From contig NZ_CP076130.1 in the NCBI RefSeq assembly GCF_018736065.1, forward strand, positions 134,001 through 198,000: 64,000 bases of DNA. The letters run 5' to 3'. A program made the position numbers and the translations under genes. This DNA is from Flammeovirga kamogawensis. GTDB taxonomy: Bacteria; Bacteroidota; Bacteroidia; Cytophagales; Flammeovirgaceae. Under the pieces are notes generated by a model, which saw only the letters and a list, made by a program, of their open reading frames with translations, had not been told where the DNA came from and searched no databases. Below, one piece after another: positions 17,323 through 26,448 of this stretch (position 1 is its first letter; each line of letters opens with the position of its first letter).

Positions 17323-18195
17323 ATGCTATCTAAAATTAAAGATGAAAGTAAATGTTGGTGGTGTAATTCATCTGAATATGCATTAAGTGGTGAGCATAAA
17401 ATAAAAAAAACTGATATTGAGCAACTCTTTGGAAAAGGGGATGAATTTAAAGAGCAGAAGTTTATTAAGGTAGTTGGAAATGGGATACTGAAAGGACAAA
17501 TTCAAAGCCCCTCTTCTAATATTTTAAAATTTAACAAAAAATTGTGTTCTAATTGTAACGGTTCTCGGAGTCAACAAATGGATAGGTCATATGAGAAGTT
17601 TATGAACTATTATAATGAAAATAAAGAAAAAATTAAGACTTCAAAGATATTTGATTTAGGTGAAATTTATGAAAGTAGATTCAATGAATCATATTTAAAT
17701 TTAAAACGTTATTTCATAAAACACATTTGTTGCAAAATTGTAGATGATTTGAATTTGTTACCTCCTTTGAATTTAATAAACTTCTTAAATGGAAAAGAAG
17801 AATTAAAGGATGTAAAGATTATTTTTAATATTAAACCGTATGCATTTTCTGTTAAAGACCCATTTACGACACCTTATATTTCATCATTGGATATACTAAA
17901 AGAAGAGGATAATACTATTGCAATAATTATGGGGTGGTTTACTGTTAATCAATTGTCAATTAATTATATAATCGAAAAAAACATTAATTGTGATTTAGTT
18001 GATGGAAAGATCATCGATGTTGGAGTTTTTGATTATAAGGGTCTAAAACATTGGAATGAAATTATTGATTCGTCAAAAAAACCTGAAATAAATTTTAAAC
18101 TGATCTCTGATCTTTTTGAAAATTACCCTTTTAATCAAGAAAAAAATAAGCTAGAAAAAGCATTGAAAATGTATAAACACTTAAAATATCAATAA
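17323..18195 (+). CDS. Zinc-finger protein resembling an HNH-type nuclease, function unknown
   Basis: The protein has 290 residues and no signal peptide, so it is cytoplasmic. The N-terminal 90 residues hold C11-x2-C14, then GEH with H25, then C75-x2-C78 and SRS. This is the layout of HNH-type zinc-ribbon proteins, with the histidine in the HNH-like position. The second half of the HNH core is not obvious, so activity is uncertain. The rest is mixed alpha/beta and unrecognised. It sits alone between the hybrid regulator and the leftward sus operon and has nothing in common with glycan metabolism. The AT-rich, Lys/Asn-rich coding also looks unlike its neighbours. It may be a recent arrival, perhaps a nuclease or defence-type gene. 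Confidence 0.7.
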   Translation: MLSKIKDESKCWWCNSSEYALSGEHKIKKTDIEQLFGKGDEFKEQKFIKVVGNGILKGQIQSPSSNILKFNKKLCSNCNGSRSQQMDRSYEKFMNYYNENKEKIKTSKIFDLGEIYESRFNESYLNLKRYFIKHICCKIVDDLNLLPPLNLINFLNGKEELKDVKIIFNIKPYAFSVKDPFTTPYISSLDILKEEDNTIAIIMGWFTVNQLSINYIIEKNINCDLVDGKIIDVGVFDYKGLKHWNEIIDSSKKPEINFKLISDLFENYPFNQEKNKLEKALKMYKHLKYQ

Positions 18196-18258
18196 TTATT
18201 TTATTGTATTTTGAAAATATTACTATTATTCATAAGTGAAATATATCTCAAGAAAAAA

Positions 18259-18282
18259 GGAGATACTTTTTACAGTATCTCC
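18259..18282 (-). terminator. Terminator of the susC-susD operon
   Basis: GGAGATACT (18259-18267) and AGTATCTCC (18274-18282) form a perfect 9-base stem with a 6-base loop. On the minus strand it is followed by a run of T (the A run at 18253-18258). It ends the leftward operon and may also stop transcription of the converging gene at 17323. Confidence 0.85.
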
Positions 18283-18322
18283 CAATAATTAATTAGTTTT
18301 AGTTTTGTTGGTGTGATGAAAT

Positions 18323-20035
18323 TTAGAACATTGAGCCGTCTGTTATCATAACATCATCTAGGTTAACTTCATACGTTTCTCCATCAACATTACCTGTTGA
18401 CATACCAAAGTAGAAGTAGTCTAGAACACCACCAAAATCAGGAGCTACGGCATCGCCACCCCAGTTACCCCAGTTTAATTGAGATAACCTAATAGAGTAC
18501 AATACCCATTCTCCTTTCGTATCAATTGCATAATTTTCTGTATCTATATCAGCTCCAAATTTTGTTTCATTTTGGAAGATTTCAAATTGCATATTACCTC
18601 TGTTTTCACCTGTGTTTGCCCAGAAAGAAATATGTGGATCTAGTGTTTCAGCTAAATCAATATTCTGAGAGTTAGGGAACTCTAAAGTACCTGTCCAATC
18701 CCAAGGGGTAACAGCAGCTTTTGTAATATGTAAGAATTTATCACCAACAATTGGAGCTACACTTCCACCATTAATTGCCGCAGTAGCAGAACCACTGTAG
18801 TTATGTACGTCATCTTCGAAGTTATTGAAAACATAAACCTCTTTAATCGGTCCATCGGTAATCATAATATTATCAATATTAAGTATATACGGGTTGGCAC
18901 CGTTACCTTGTTTGAATGATAACTTGACAAAGTCTAATACACCTTTAGGATTGATAGCTTCTAATCCACCGCCCCAATCTGCTAATTCAAAATCAGCTAA
19001 ACGGATAGTAACCCATTGCCATTCGTTGTTTGTAGCTCGGAATACATAATTGTCTTCGTCGTTGCCCGTAATTCCACCTTTAAAATCACCACCATTGTTC
19101 GTTCCGTCTTGACCAATTACTAATTGGAAATAACCTTGAGAAGCCTCAGAGTTAATTTGGAAAGTTAAGTGTGGGTCTGTGAATTCTACCAAATCAATTG
19201 GCTCACCATAATAGATTTCACCCATCCAAGATGTCCAACCATCTCCATCATTTTTTCTAACAGTTAAATAATGCTCACCTCTTGCTTTCGTAATGCCTTG
19301 ACCTTGGTCAATTCCACTTTGTGGCGTTACATCTCCTGGCGTGAAAGGGTTCACACCATCTTCAAAATTATAAAGTACAACAGGAGCAACCGGGTCTATA
19401 AAGTCTGATGGATCTTCTACAAAAATTTGATTAGATTCTGGAATATCGTTACCATTATAACACAATGCTTTGATAGTAACTACATCTGGTAAATCTCCAG
19501 GAGCTAAAATAGAAATTGAATTAGACGCACTATTTGCACCATTAACAGGAATAACTCTTCCATCAATTGTTACTTCGTAAATAAGGTCTACGTTTTCACC
19601 TTCAATTTTGAAAACCTGTCCACGAGTAATTCTAGCAGGCCATGTTGTTACCTGAGTTTCTGGATAAACAGGAGAGTATTCTGTTGTAGTAGAAACTTCT
19701 TGATCATATGCATTGATAACACGTAAGTTAGAAGTTTCGAAAATTCTTGGAAGCGTTGCAGTAAGTTCGTCCTCAGTCTCATTGATAGAGATGTCTGAAC
19801 AAGGCATTCCGCCAATTAATACTTTTGCATTTTTAAGGTTCTCACCTTGAATTACAAAAGGTATACCGATGTTAGTATTTTCTTGAAGAGAAGTTTCTAT
19901 AATAGTTGGTTGAGGGAAAGCAATATCGTTTGCTTTACTGAACTCTTTTTCAGATGTACATGATTGCACCCCAATCCCTACGCTAACTAAAGCAAAGGCA
20001 ACTGTAATCTTCTGTATTTTGTGAAGTATATTCAT
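18323..20035 (-). CDS. Surface glycan-binding lipoprotein (SusE/F position)
   Basis: The lipoprotein has 570 residues with lipidation at C26. The residues after it (TSEKE) are acidic, as in lipoproteins exported to the cell surface. Two IPT/TIG-like Ig domains occupy about 40-210. Two similar jelly-roll modules follow at about 215-395 and 400-570. Each ends in a matching motif (NIDNIMITDGP and NLDDVMITDGS), so they are an internal duplication. Each has a Trp-rich WGG segment likely to stack on sugar. It is the third gene of the leftward operon, 60 bases after susD, in the place of SusE/SusF or SGBP proteins. Its expected role is holding mannan at the surface. The ligand is inferred from the locus. 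Confidence 0.85.
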   Translation of the reverse strand: MNILHKIQKITVAFALVSVGIGVQSCTSEKEFSKANDIAFPQPTIIETSLQENTNIGIPFVIQGENLKNAKVLIGGMPCSDISINETEDELTATLPRIFETSNLRVINAYDQEVSTTTEYSPVYPETQVTTWPARITRGQVFKIEGENVDLIYEVTIDGRVIPVNGANSASNSISILAPGDLPDVVTIKALCYNGNDIPESNQIFVEDPSDFIDPVAPVVLYNFEDGVNPFTPGDVTPQSGIDQGQGITKARGEHYLTVRKNDGDGWTSWMGEIYYGEPIDLVEFTDPHLTFQINSEASQGYFQLVIGQDGTNNGGDFKGGITGNDEDNYVFRATNNEWQWVTIRLADFELADWGGGLEAINPKGVLDFVKLSFKQGNGANPYILNIDNIMITDGPIKEVYVFNNFEDDVHNYSGSATAAINGGSVAPIVGDKFLHITKAAVTPWDWTGTLEFPNSQNIDLAETLDPHISFWANTGENRGNMQFEIFQNETKFGADIDTENYAIDTKGEWVLYSIRLSQLNWGNWGGDAVAPDFGGVLDYFYFGMSTGNVDGETYEVNLDDVMITDGSMF

Positions 20036-20095
20036 TGTATTAATGTCTTAATGTTAGAAGAAGAGGAGAGACCTAAATCTCTCCCTTTGTAGTAT

Positions 20096-21718
20096 TTAGT
20101 AGCCAGGGTTTTGTGTAATCCCGAACGATGCTACTTCTCCTGCAGGAATAGGTAAAACCGGTACTCCATTTAATTTCTTTCCTTCCATATTGGCAACAAC
20201 GGTAGCACCTGTTATTGTAGATCTGTACCCAATATTATCTTTCTGTAATGCAGAAGTGTATTGGTCAGTTCTAAGTAAATCCCAAAGTCTTAACCCTTCT
20301 AGAGAAAGTTCTACTCTTCTTTCGTGAAGTATTGCTTCAAGAAGTTGATCTCCTGTAGCAGTAACTTCTGGTAAAGCACTAGAGTTATCACGAGCTGTGT
20401 ATGTATTAGCATTTTCTTCCCAACCTTTAGGGTAAGTCATTTTACGTGCTCTATCTCTTACTTCATTTACTCTTAAAAGGGCAGTAGCTGTATTTCCTAA
20501 ATGATAAGCCGCTTCAGCGTTCATTAATAAGACATCAGCATATCTCATTTTGCGTTGGTTTTGCGGATTATCAGATTGTTCGTTTGGTCTTAAAGCAGCA
20601 TCCATAAGCATTTTTCTAGGGAAGTATCCCGATAAAAATTCTGATGTAGCAACACCTTGTTGGATACCGTGAGCATACTGACCGTTTTGCCCTGCAGTCC
20701 ACTCCATTCTTGGATCTCCAGTTTCGAACTCATTGGCTAAATCAGTTGTTGGGTTTAAGAATCCCCATCCCCAACCTTTGATATCACCAGCACCACGAGG
20801 AGCCGTTAAGATAGGAGAAGTAGAACCTGTATTCTGATTTGCCCATCCAGTATTAGATGTTGTATGTTGTACTTCAAAAACAGAACCGACACCATTTTCA
20901 CCTTCTTTTTCAAAAACTTCTGCTAAGTTATTAGCCAAAGAATATTCTCCAGAAGTAATAACTTCGTTTGTGTAGTTGTAAACATCATTCCAAGCATCTG
21001 CACCTTTTGTTTTCCAGATACCCACTTCATACATTAAAACTCTAGCGAGGTAACCTTTAGCAGCACCAGAAGTAGCTCTACCTACTTCCATTTCACTTTT
21101 TGTTCCTAAGTTTTCGCTAGCAAATTTTAAATCAGCCTCTATCTGTGTAAGTACTTCAGCTACCGGAGTTCTTGCAATTTTTCCAATTTCATCAGGAGCT
21201 ACTGGAGTAGTAAATAAAGGAACATCACCAAATAAACGTACTAAGTAGAAATAGCTATATGCTCTAATAAAGTAAGCCTCACCTAATAATTTATTTTTGT
21301 CAGCCTCATCAAAACTACTTGCAGGTTCAATACCTTTAATAGCAGTATTTGCTCTATGAATTGCTTGATAGTATGTTTTCCAAGCTGTATGAGAAGTAGC
21401 ATTAGCATTGTTAGCATCCCACTCTTTAAGCATTTGCACGTCTTGCATATCGCCAAAGTCAGACCCACCTTTCCAGCTATTGTCAGTCATTACTTCTCCA
21501 AACATCCATTCTTGCATGTGTGCAATTACACCTTGATCTTGAGCAATAGCTTGGTAACACGCGTTTACAGCTAATGTTGCATTTTCTAAGTCATCGTAGT
21601 AGGCTGGTGTATCTACAGCTTGACCTTGTGGCTCTCTTTCTAAGAAAGAAGAACAACCGTTAGCAGCAATCAATAAGCTTGTGCATGCTAACACTTTTAT
21701 AATTTTGTTGAATTTCAT
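20096..21718 (-). CDS. susD: SusD/RagB-family outer-membrane lipoprotein
   Basis: The protein has 540 residues, with a lipobox ending at C22 (AANGC) and the SusD start SFLEREPQG. The TPR-like helical N-terminal half and the C-terminal RagB/SusD region are evident (RYADVLLMNAEAAYHLG and the closing ILHERRVELSLEGLRLWDLL, given separately). The length is typical. It caps the partner TonB-dependent transporter and captures oligosaccharide. It lies 29 bases after susC in one operon. Mannan specificity is inferred from the divergent mannanase operon. Confidence 0.95.
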   Translation of the reverse strand: MKFNKIIKVLACTSLLIAANGCSSFLEREPQGQAVDTPAYYDDLENATLAVNACYQAIAQDQGVIAHMQEWMFGEVMTDNSWKGGSDFGDMQDVQMLKEWDANNANATSHTAWKTYYQAIHRANTAIKGIEPASSFDEADKNKLLGEAYFIRAYSYFYLVRLFGDVPLFTTPVAPDEIGKIARTPVAEVLTQIEADLKFASENLGTKSEMEVGRATSGAAKGYLARVLMYEVGIWKTKGADAWNDVYNYTNEVITSGEYSLANNLAEVFEKEGENGVGSVFEVQHTTSNTGWANQNTGSTSPILTAPRGAGDIKGWGWGFLNPTTDLANEFETGDPRMEWTAGQNGQYAHGIQQGVATSEFLSGYFPRKMLMDAALRPNEQSDNPQNQRKMRYADVLLMNAEAAYHLGNTATALLRVNEVRDRARKMTYPKGWEENANTYTARDNSSALPEVTATGDQLLEAILHERRVELSLEGLRLWDLLRTDQYTSALQKDNIGYRSTITGATVVANMEGKKLNGVPVLPIPAGEVASFGITQNPGY

Positions 21719-21747
21719 TTCGTTATTTTAATTTGGTTAGCTATAGA

Positions 21748-24700
21748 TTAAAAAGTAACGTTTAAACCTAAAGAATAAGTAGTCGATTTTGGGTAGTTAC
21801 CAATATCTACACCTTGGGCAAGAGGGTCACCATAATGGTCAGAAACTTCAGGGTCATAGCCACTGTAATTAGTGAAAGTGAATAAGTTATCTGCAGAGGC
21901 AAAAATTCTTAAACGTTCTAAGTGAATTTTGCTAGCTAAATCTCTATTAAGTGTATAGCCTAGTTGTACGTTTTGAAGTCTTAAATAAGAAGCATCTTCA
22001 ATGTAACGATCTGAGAATCTTGCATTGTTATTTGGATCTCCAGATACAACCCTTGGCATTGTTCCATTAGGATTGTTATCTACATGAAATCTATTATTGA
22101 AATAGTTGCTTGTTTGATTTTTCTGAACGTTAGAGTTCTCAATCCAAAATTTTTGCACATTAGCAATTTCGTTTCCGTAAGAACCAGTAAAGAAGATGTT
22201 TAAATCAAAGCCTTTGTATTCCATTCCAAGGTTTACTGATCCTGTAAATTGAGGGATAGCTGAACCTAAATTTGTTTTGTCGTTATCGTTAATGATACCA
22301 TCACCATCACGGTCAACAAATCTAACATCACCTACACCAGCACCATCTTGTAAAGGGTTTCCTTCACTATCAACATGTGCGTCTACCTCTTCTTGTGTTT
22401 TAAAAATACCGTCTGTTTGGTAACCGTAGAAGTAGGCAATTTCTTGATTTTCTTCTGTTCTAGTTATATACCCTAACTTATCAATATATCCACCATCAAT
22501 GTGTCCAGTTTCTCCAAGATCAGTTACTTTATTGTCTATAATTGCAATGTTAGCTCCAACGTTCCATTTAAAATCGTGTTCGCTGTTTCTTACATTTATA
22601 GCAAATTCAAAACCTTTGTTCTGCATTGTACCCACGTTTACATTTGGAGAGTTAGCCCCAACATAATCAGGTACAGGCTGTGGAACAACCATATCTGTTG
22701 TGTTCTTAATAAAGTATTCAGCACTTAATGTTACCTTATCGTTTAAGAATCCAGCATCAATACCAAAGTTACTCATCTGAGCAGTTTCCCATCTTAAATT
22801 AGGGTTAGACATTGTTGTAGGAATACGACCTTCAACTACATTGCCATTTACTACATAACGTAAGTTGTTTGTAATTGTAGATAAGTAATCGTTATTACCA
22901 GCAGAAGATTGGTTACCAACTTCACCCCATCCAGCTCTTAATTTTAATTGCGAAATAGCTTCTGAAGAAGACAAGAAGTTTTCTTCTTTCATGTTCCAAC
23001 CAGCAGAGAATGAAGGGAAAATACCCCATCTATTTTCTTCGGCAAATTTAGAAGAACCATCTGCTCTAAGTGTTGCTGTAAAGAGGTACTTATTATTGTA
23101 ATTATAGTTAGCTCTTGCAAAGTAAGACATTAAAGATGATGCTCCTTGATTAGAAGTAGCAAAGAAGTCTGCACCTTTAGCAGCACCTAGATAACGCATG
23201 TTTTCGTTAAAAGGCACATCGTATCCTGTAGCAGATATATTATTAAAGCTAAAGTTTTGCATTTCCATACCGACCATTGCCCCAATGTTGTGCTGCCCGA
23301 ATGATTTAGAATAGTTTGCATAGTTAGACCATACCCAATCAAATTTATTGTTTCTATGTTCATCTAACTGAGAAGTATTTCTTTGCTCTTCGTTAGAAAC
23401 AAAGTACTGAGGTAAATAGATTTTCTGACTTTGGTTTCTGTAATCAACACCAAAGTTAGATGTTAATGTTAAATCCTTATTTACTTTAGCATTTAAAGAG
23501 AAGTTACCTACAATTCTGTTATCAAAAGATCTTTTATATTGCTCTTGTTCTGCCATTCGAGCAGGGTTGTTGTTATAAGACCATGTTGCTCTTGCATAAG
23601 AACCGTCTGGATTAAGTACAGGAGTAATTGGATCTGTCCATAATGCTTGTGTTAATGGACTTTGATAAATATCATTTAAATTAGTAAGAGAGTAGTTTGC
23701 GTGTGTGTAAGCTATATTTTGCCCAAACTCTAACCAGTTTGTAAGTTTATTGTTGTTATTAAATTTCACAAAGAACTTCTCTAAGTCAGTTCCTTTAAGA
23801 ACACCTTCATCTTTAACATAAGAAGTAGAGATGTTGTACTGATGTTTATCAGAACCACCATTAATACCCAAGTTATAGTTTTGGAAAGACCCTTGTCTTA
23901 ATAATTCATCCTGCCAGTCTGTACCAGAATAGTTTCCGTTAGCAATATAAGAGAGTTGTTCGTGTTCGTTAGAGCCATCTGCAAATCTTTGTGCTTCTAA
24001 CCCCATTTGAGCATATTGAGAAGCGTTTGCCATTTCTATAGTGTTAGCGGCTGTTTTAACACCTGTTTGTGCATTAAAAGTAAACGTTACTTTGTCACCA
24101 GCATATCCTTTTTTAGTAGCAATAATAATTACACCATTTGCTCCTCTAGACCCATATACAGCAGTTGCAGAAGCATCTTTTAGAACTTCCATAGACTCGA
24201 TATCCTGAGGTGCAATGTGAGAGATATCTTGCATTGGGAAACCATCTACTACATATAAAGGGTCTGAGTTATTAATAGTACCAATACCTCTTACTCTAAC
24301 TTTAGAGCTTCCGGCAGGATTACTAGAAGTTGTCACCTGAACACCAGGAACTCTACCTTGAAGTGCTTTATTTACATCTTCTGTAGCAACAACAGTTAAT
24401 TCATCAGAACTTACTGTAGTAACAGAACCTGTAACATCACTTTTTTTAGCAGTACCGTATCCAATTACGACTACTTCTTCAAGTTCTTCTAAATCGACAT
24501 CCATTTTGATATCAATAGTGCTTTGAGAACCAACGGTTAGTTTTTGAGTAACATAGCCAATAGATGTTATTTGTAGTATTGTATCATCTGCATCTACATT
24601 TAGTTTAAATTTTCCATCAAAATCTGTAATTGTTCCTGTGGATGTACCTTCAATGGTAATGTTAACTCCAGGAAGAGGACTATCTGTTTCATCAGTTACA

Positions 24701-24789
24701 GTACCTGTAATAGTACGCTGCTGAGCGTGGGCACTTACTGTAATTATAATAGCGATGAACAGCAGAAAAAAATTCTTAATAATCTGCAT
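21748..24789 (-). CDS. susC: SusC/RagA-family TonB-dependent transporter
   Basis: The protein has 1013 residues with a signal peptide of about 1-22. A CarboxypepD_reg-like domain (about 25-105) is followed by a plug with typical SusC motifs (VRVRGIGTINNSDPLYVVDG near 165-185 and the AVYGSRGANGVIIIATKKG block). A long outer-membrane barrel ends in an aromatic residue (LNVTF). It imports oligosaccharides across the outer membrane using TonB energy, with SusD as the lid. It is the first gene of the leftward operon, transcribed divergently from the mannan enzyme operon. A promoter-like element lies about 90 bases upstream. Confidence 0.96.
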   Translation of the reverse strand: MQIIKNFFLLFIAIIITVSAHAQQRTITGTVTDETDSPLPGVNITIEGTSTGTITDFDGKFKLNVDADDTILQITSIGYVTQKLTVGSQSTIDIKMDVDLEELEEVVVIGYGTAKKSDVTGSVTTVSSDELTVVATEDVNKALQGRVPGVQVTTSSNPAGSSKVRVRGIGTINNSDPLYVVDGFPMQDISHIAPQDIESMEVLKDASATAVYGSRGANGVIIIATKKGYAGDKVTFTFNAQTGVKTAANTIEMANASQYAQMGLEAQRFADGSNEHEQLSYIANGNYSGTDWQDELLRQGSFQNYNLGINGGSDKHQYNISTSYVKDEGVLKGTDLEKFFVKFNNNNKLTNWLEFGQNIAYTHANYSLTNLNDIYQSPLTQALWTDPITPVLNPDGSYARATWSYNNNPARMAEQEQYKRSFDNRIVGNFSLNAKVNKDLTLTSNFGVDYRNQSQKIYLPQYFVSNEEQRNTSQLDEHRNNKFDWVWSNYANYSKSFGQHNIGAMVGMEMQNFSFNNISATGYDVPFNENMRYLGAAKGADFFATSNQGASSLMSYFARANYNYNNKYLFTATLRADGSSKFAEENRWGIFPSFSAGWNMKEENFLSSSEAISQLKLRAGWGEVGNQSSAGNNDYLSTITNNLRYVVNGNVVEGRIPTTMSNPNLRWETAQMSNFGIDAGFLNDKVTLSAEYFIKNTTDMVVPQPVPDYVGANSPNVNVGTMQNKGFEFAINVRNSEHDFKWNVGANIAIIDNKVTDLGETGHIDGGYIDKLGYITRTEENQEIAYFYGYQTDGIFKTQEEVDAHVDSEGNPLQDGAGVGDVRFVDRDGDGIINDNDKTNLGSAIPQFTGSVNLGMEYKGFDLNIFFTGSYGNEIANVQKFWIENSNVQKNQTSNYFNNRFHVDNNPNGTMPRVVSGDPNNNARFSDRYIEDASYLRLQNVQLGYTLNRDLASKIHLERLRIFASADNLFTFTNYSGYDPEVSDHYGDPLAQGVDIGNYPKSTTYSLGLNVTF

Positions 24790-24877
24790 GATTAACTATT
24801 TTTTGTTTAGTTGTCATTCTATCTAATAATGAATTAGATGAATTTGAAAAAATTGAATAACCGCGGCGTTATGTTTA

Positions 24878-24885
24878 CAAATGTA
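24878..24885 (-). promoter_or_regulatory. Candidate -7 element of the susC operon
   Basis: On the minus strand this reads TACATTTG, matching TAnnTTTG. A TTTG lies further upstream but with a longer spacer than usual. The predicted leader is about 80 bases. Confidence 0.5.
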
Positions 24886-25118
24886 GCGTAGACACTAAAA
24901 AAAATGAGGTCAAATTTTGACAATTATGCGTTGAAAAAAATAAATTTTTATACCTATCAGTTTTTAAAATGTGTAAAAATCTTACATTTTTGATGAAAAA
25001 ATACCTGTCAATTTTATCCTTTATTTGATGTGCTTTTTAAAATAATTTGCGTTGCCTAGACTCTTGTTTAATAGCTGGTGAAAAGAATCTTTTTTGTAGT
25101 AAAAAATAAGTAATGAAC

Positions 25119-25184
25119 TGTAATATTTGTCTTTTTTTTATGAAAAAATTTGATGTAAAAAAATGTATAAATGTAATATTTGTC
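25119..25184. repeat. Two copies of a 13-mer, possible regulator sites
   Basis: TGTAATATTTGTC occurs at 25119-25131 and again at 25172-25184. The start-to-start distance is 53 bases, about five helical turns, so both would face the same side of the DNA. Confidence 0.5.
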
Positions 25185-25324
25185 CTTTAAAAGTAGCTTC
25201 TATTTGCTTAAAATCAATGTTTGTGTAATATAATTACCTATTATCAATTATTTGTTAATACCGTTACTCTGTAGCTGTACTTACCAAAATTTAAAATTTC
25301 CATAACAAGCCTCATACAGCTTAC

Positions 25325-25332
25325 TACATTTG
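25325..25332 (+). promoter_or_regulatory. Candidate -7 element of the mannan enzyme operon
   Basis: TACATTTG lies 41 bases before the first start codon of the operon and is identical to the octamer in front of susC. No clear -33 element is visible. Confidence 0.5.
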
Positions 25333-25373
25333 AGTATCGAAACAAGTAAAAGGCAATTCTAATCTGGCTCCTA

Positions 25374-26423
25374 ATGTGTAAATATTATACATATATAATT
25401 AAATGTATACTTCTTATTCTAAGTACTACTTCATGTGCAGTAATGCAAGAGCAGACTGTAACACAAACGGTAGTAAAACCTAGGGTAATAATAACTACAG
25501 ATATATGTAATGATAAGACAGATTCGAATGATAAACAATCATTAGGGCATCTTTTATTATACGCTAATCAGGTAGAAATTATTGCATTGATTCCTGATGA
25601 TTGTTCTGAAAAAGGACTTCTAAATATTAATGAATGTCTAACTGCTTACAGTGTAGATTTCAATAATAAAGAAAACAATTTTCAAGCTTTAGGTTTTCCT
25701 TCTCCTTCTAATTTACAAAATAGATTAATAGAGAATAAGGATAACGCAATTAAAGTACTAATTACTGAAGCAAGAAAACAAAGCGATGCTCCCTTATATG
25801 TACTTGTTTGGGGTAACATGAGAATCATTAAAGATGCTCTTTTTGCAGCCCCTGATATAGCATCAAAAATTAGGCTATTAACAGTAGGTACAAGAATTAA
25901 ATCGCCTTTTGAAGATAGATGCGGAAATTTAAATTGGAACGGATGGGGCAGAACAGAAGTTTTCTCAGATCATCGATTTAAACAAATGTGGTGGATTGAA
26001 AATGATTGGGCCAATATGGGGTTGTTGATAGGGAACGAACCTCTTGAGATAATTAATGAGATAAAGAGATTTGGAGCACTAGGTGTTTATTTAGAGAAAG
26101 TAAATGCATTAAAGCCAGGTTTTAAAATTGCAGACAGTGCAACACTTCTTTATCTATTGGATCCTACAGTTAGTAAAGATCATCCAGAGTATGGTGGTTG
26201 GGCAGGGAATTTTATAAAGCCATATCCAGTAGAACGCCCTAATTATTGGGTGGATAGGGCTAATACTAAGAAATGGAATTACCAAAACCCTTGTGATACA
26301 TGGGAGTTAGCTGAGCAAGCGTATACCGAACGTACAAATGCAGTTAAAGAAAGAAGAAAGGTAATGTATGCTCAATTAACTGTAAGAATGAAAAAACTAT
26401 ACAATCTATCACTGAATAACTAA
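25374..26423 (+). CDS. Nucleoside-hydrolase-like lipoprotein (DUF1593/Sde182 type)
   Basis: The lipoprotein has 349 residues with lipidation at C21 (STTSC). The block from 37 to 75 (PRVIITTDICND, then SLGHLLLYANQ) matches the N-terminus of DUF1593, a nucleoside-hydrolase-like fold found in the cellulose-binding protein Sde182. Acidic residues D43, D47, D50 and D53 occupy the place of the calcium-binding Asp cluster. It is shorter than typical members, ending before the C-terminal Sde182 domain. It is the first gene of the enzyme operon, 25 bases before the GH26 gene. A role in cleaving a glycosidic bond or in glycan binding is possible. The family's reaction is not established to my knowledge. 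Confidence 0.75.
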   Translation: MCKYYTYIIKCILLILSTTSCAVMQEQTVTQTVVKPRVIITTDICNDKTDSNDKQSLGHLLLYANQVEIIALIPDDCSEKGLLNINECLTAYSVDFNNKENNFQALGFPSPSNLQNRLIENKDNAIKVLITEARKQSDAPLYVLVWGNMRIIKDALFAAPDIASKIRLLTVGTRIKSPFEDRCGNLNWNGWGRTEVFSDHRFKQMWWIENDWANMGLLIGNEPLEIINEIKRFGALGVYLEKVNALKPGFKIADSATLLYLLDPTVSKDHPEYGGWAGNFIKPYPVERPNYWVDRANTKKWNYQNPCDTWELAEQAYTERTNAVKERRKVMYAQLTVRMKKLYNLSLNN

Positions 26424-26448
26424 AAATGAATTTTTTAATACTAAAGAA

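Larger units (their letters stand above)
24790..25373. promoter_or_regulatory. Divergent control region of the two mannan operons
   Basis: These 584 non-coding bases separate susC (leftward) and the enzyme operon (rightward). Both sides carry the same -7 type octamer TACATTTG. A near-palindrome with AAAATGT/ACATTTT arms lies at 24966-24990, and two copies of a 13-mer occur at 25119 and 25172. This is the expected docking region for the hybrid regulator. Confidence 0.65.
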
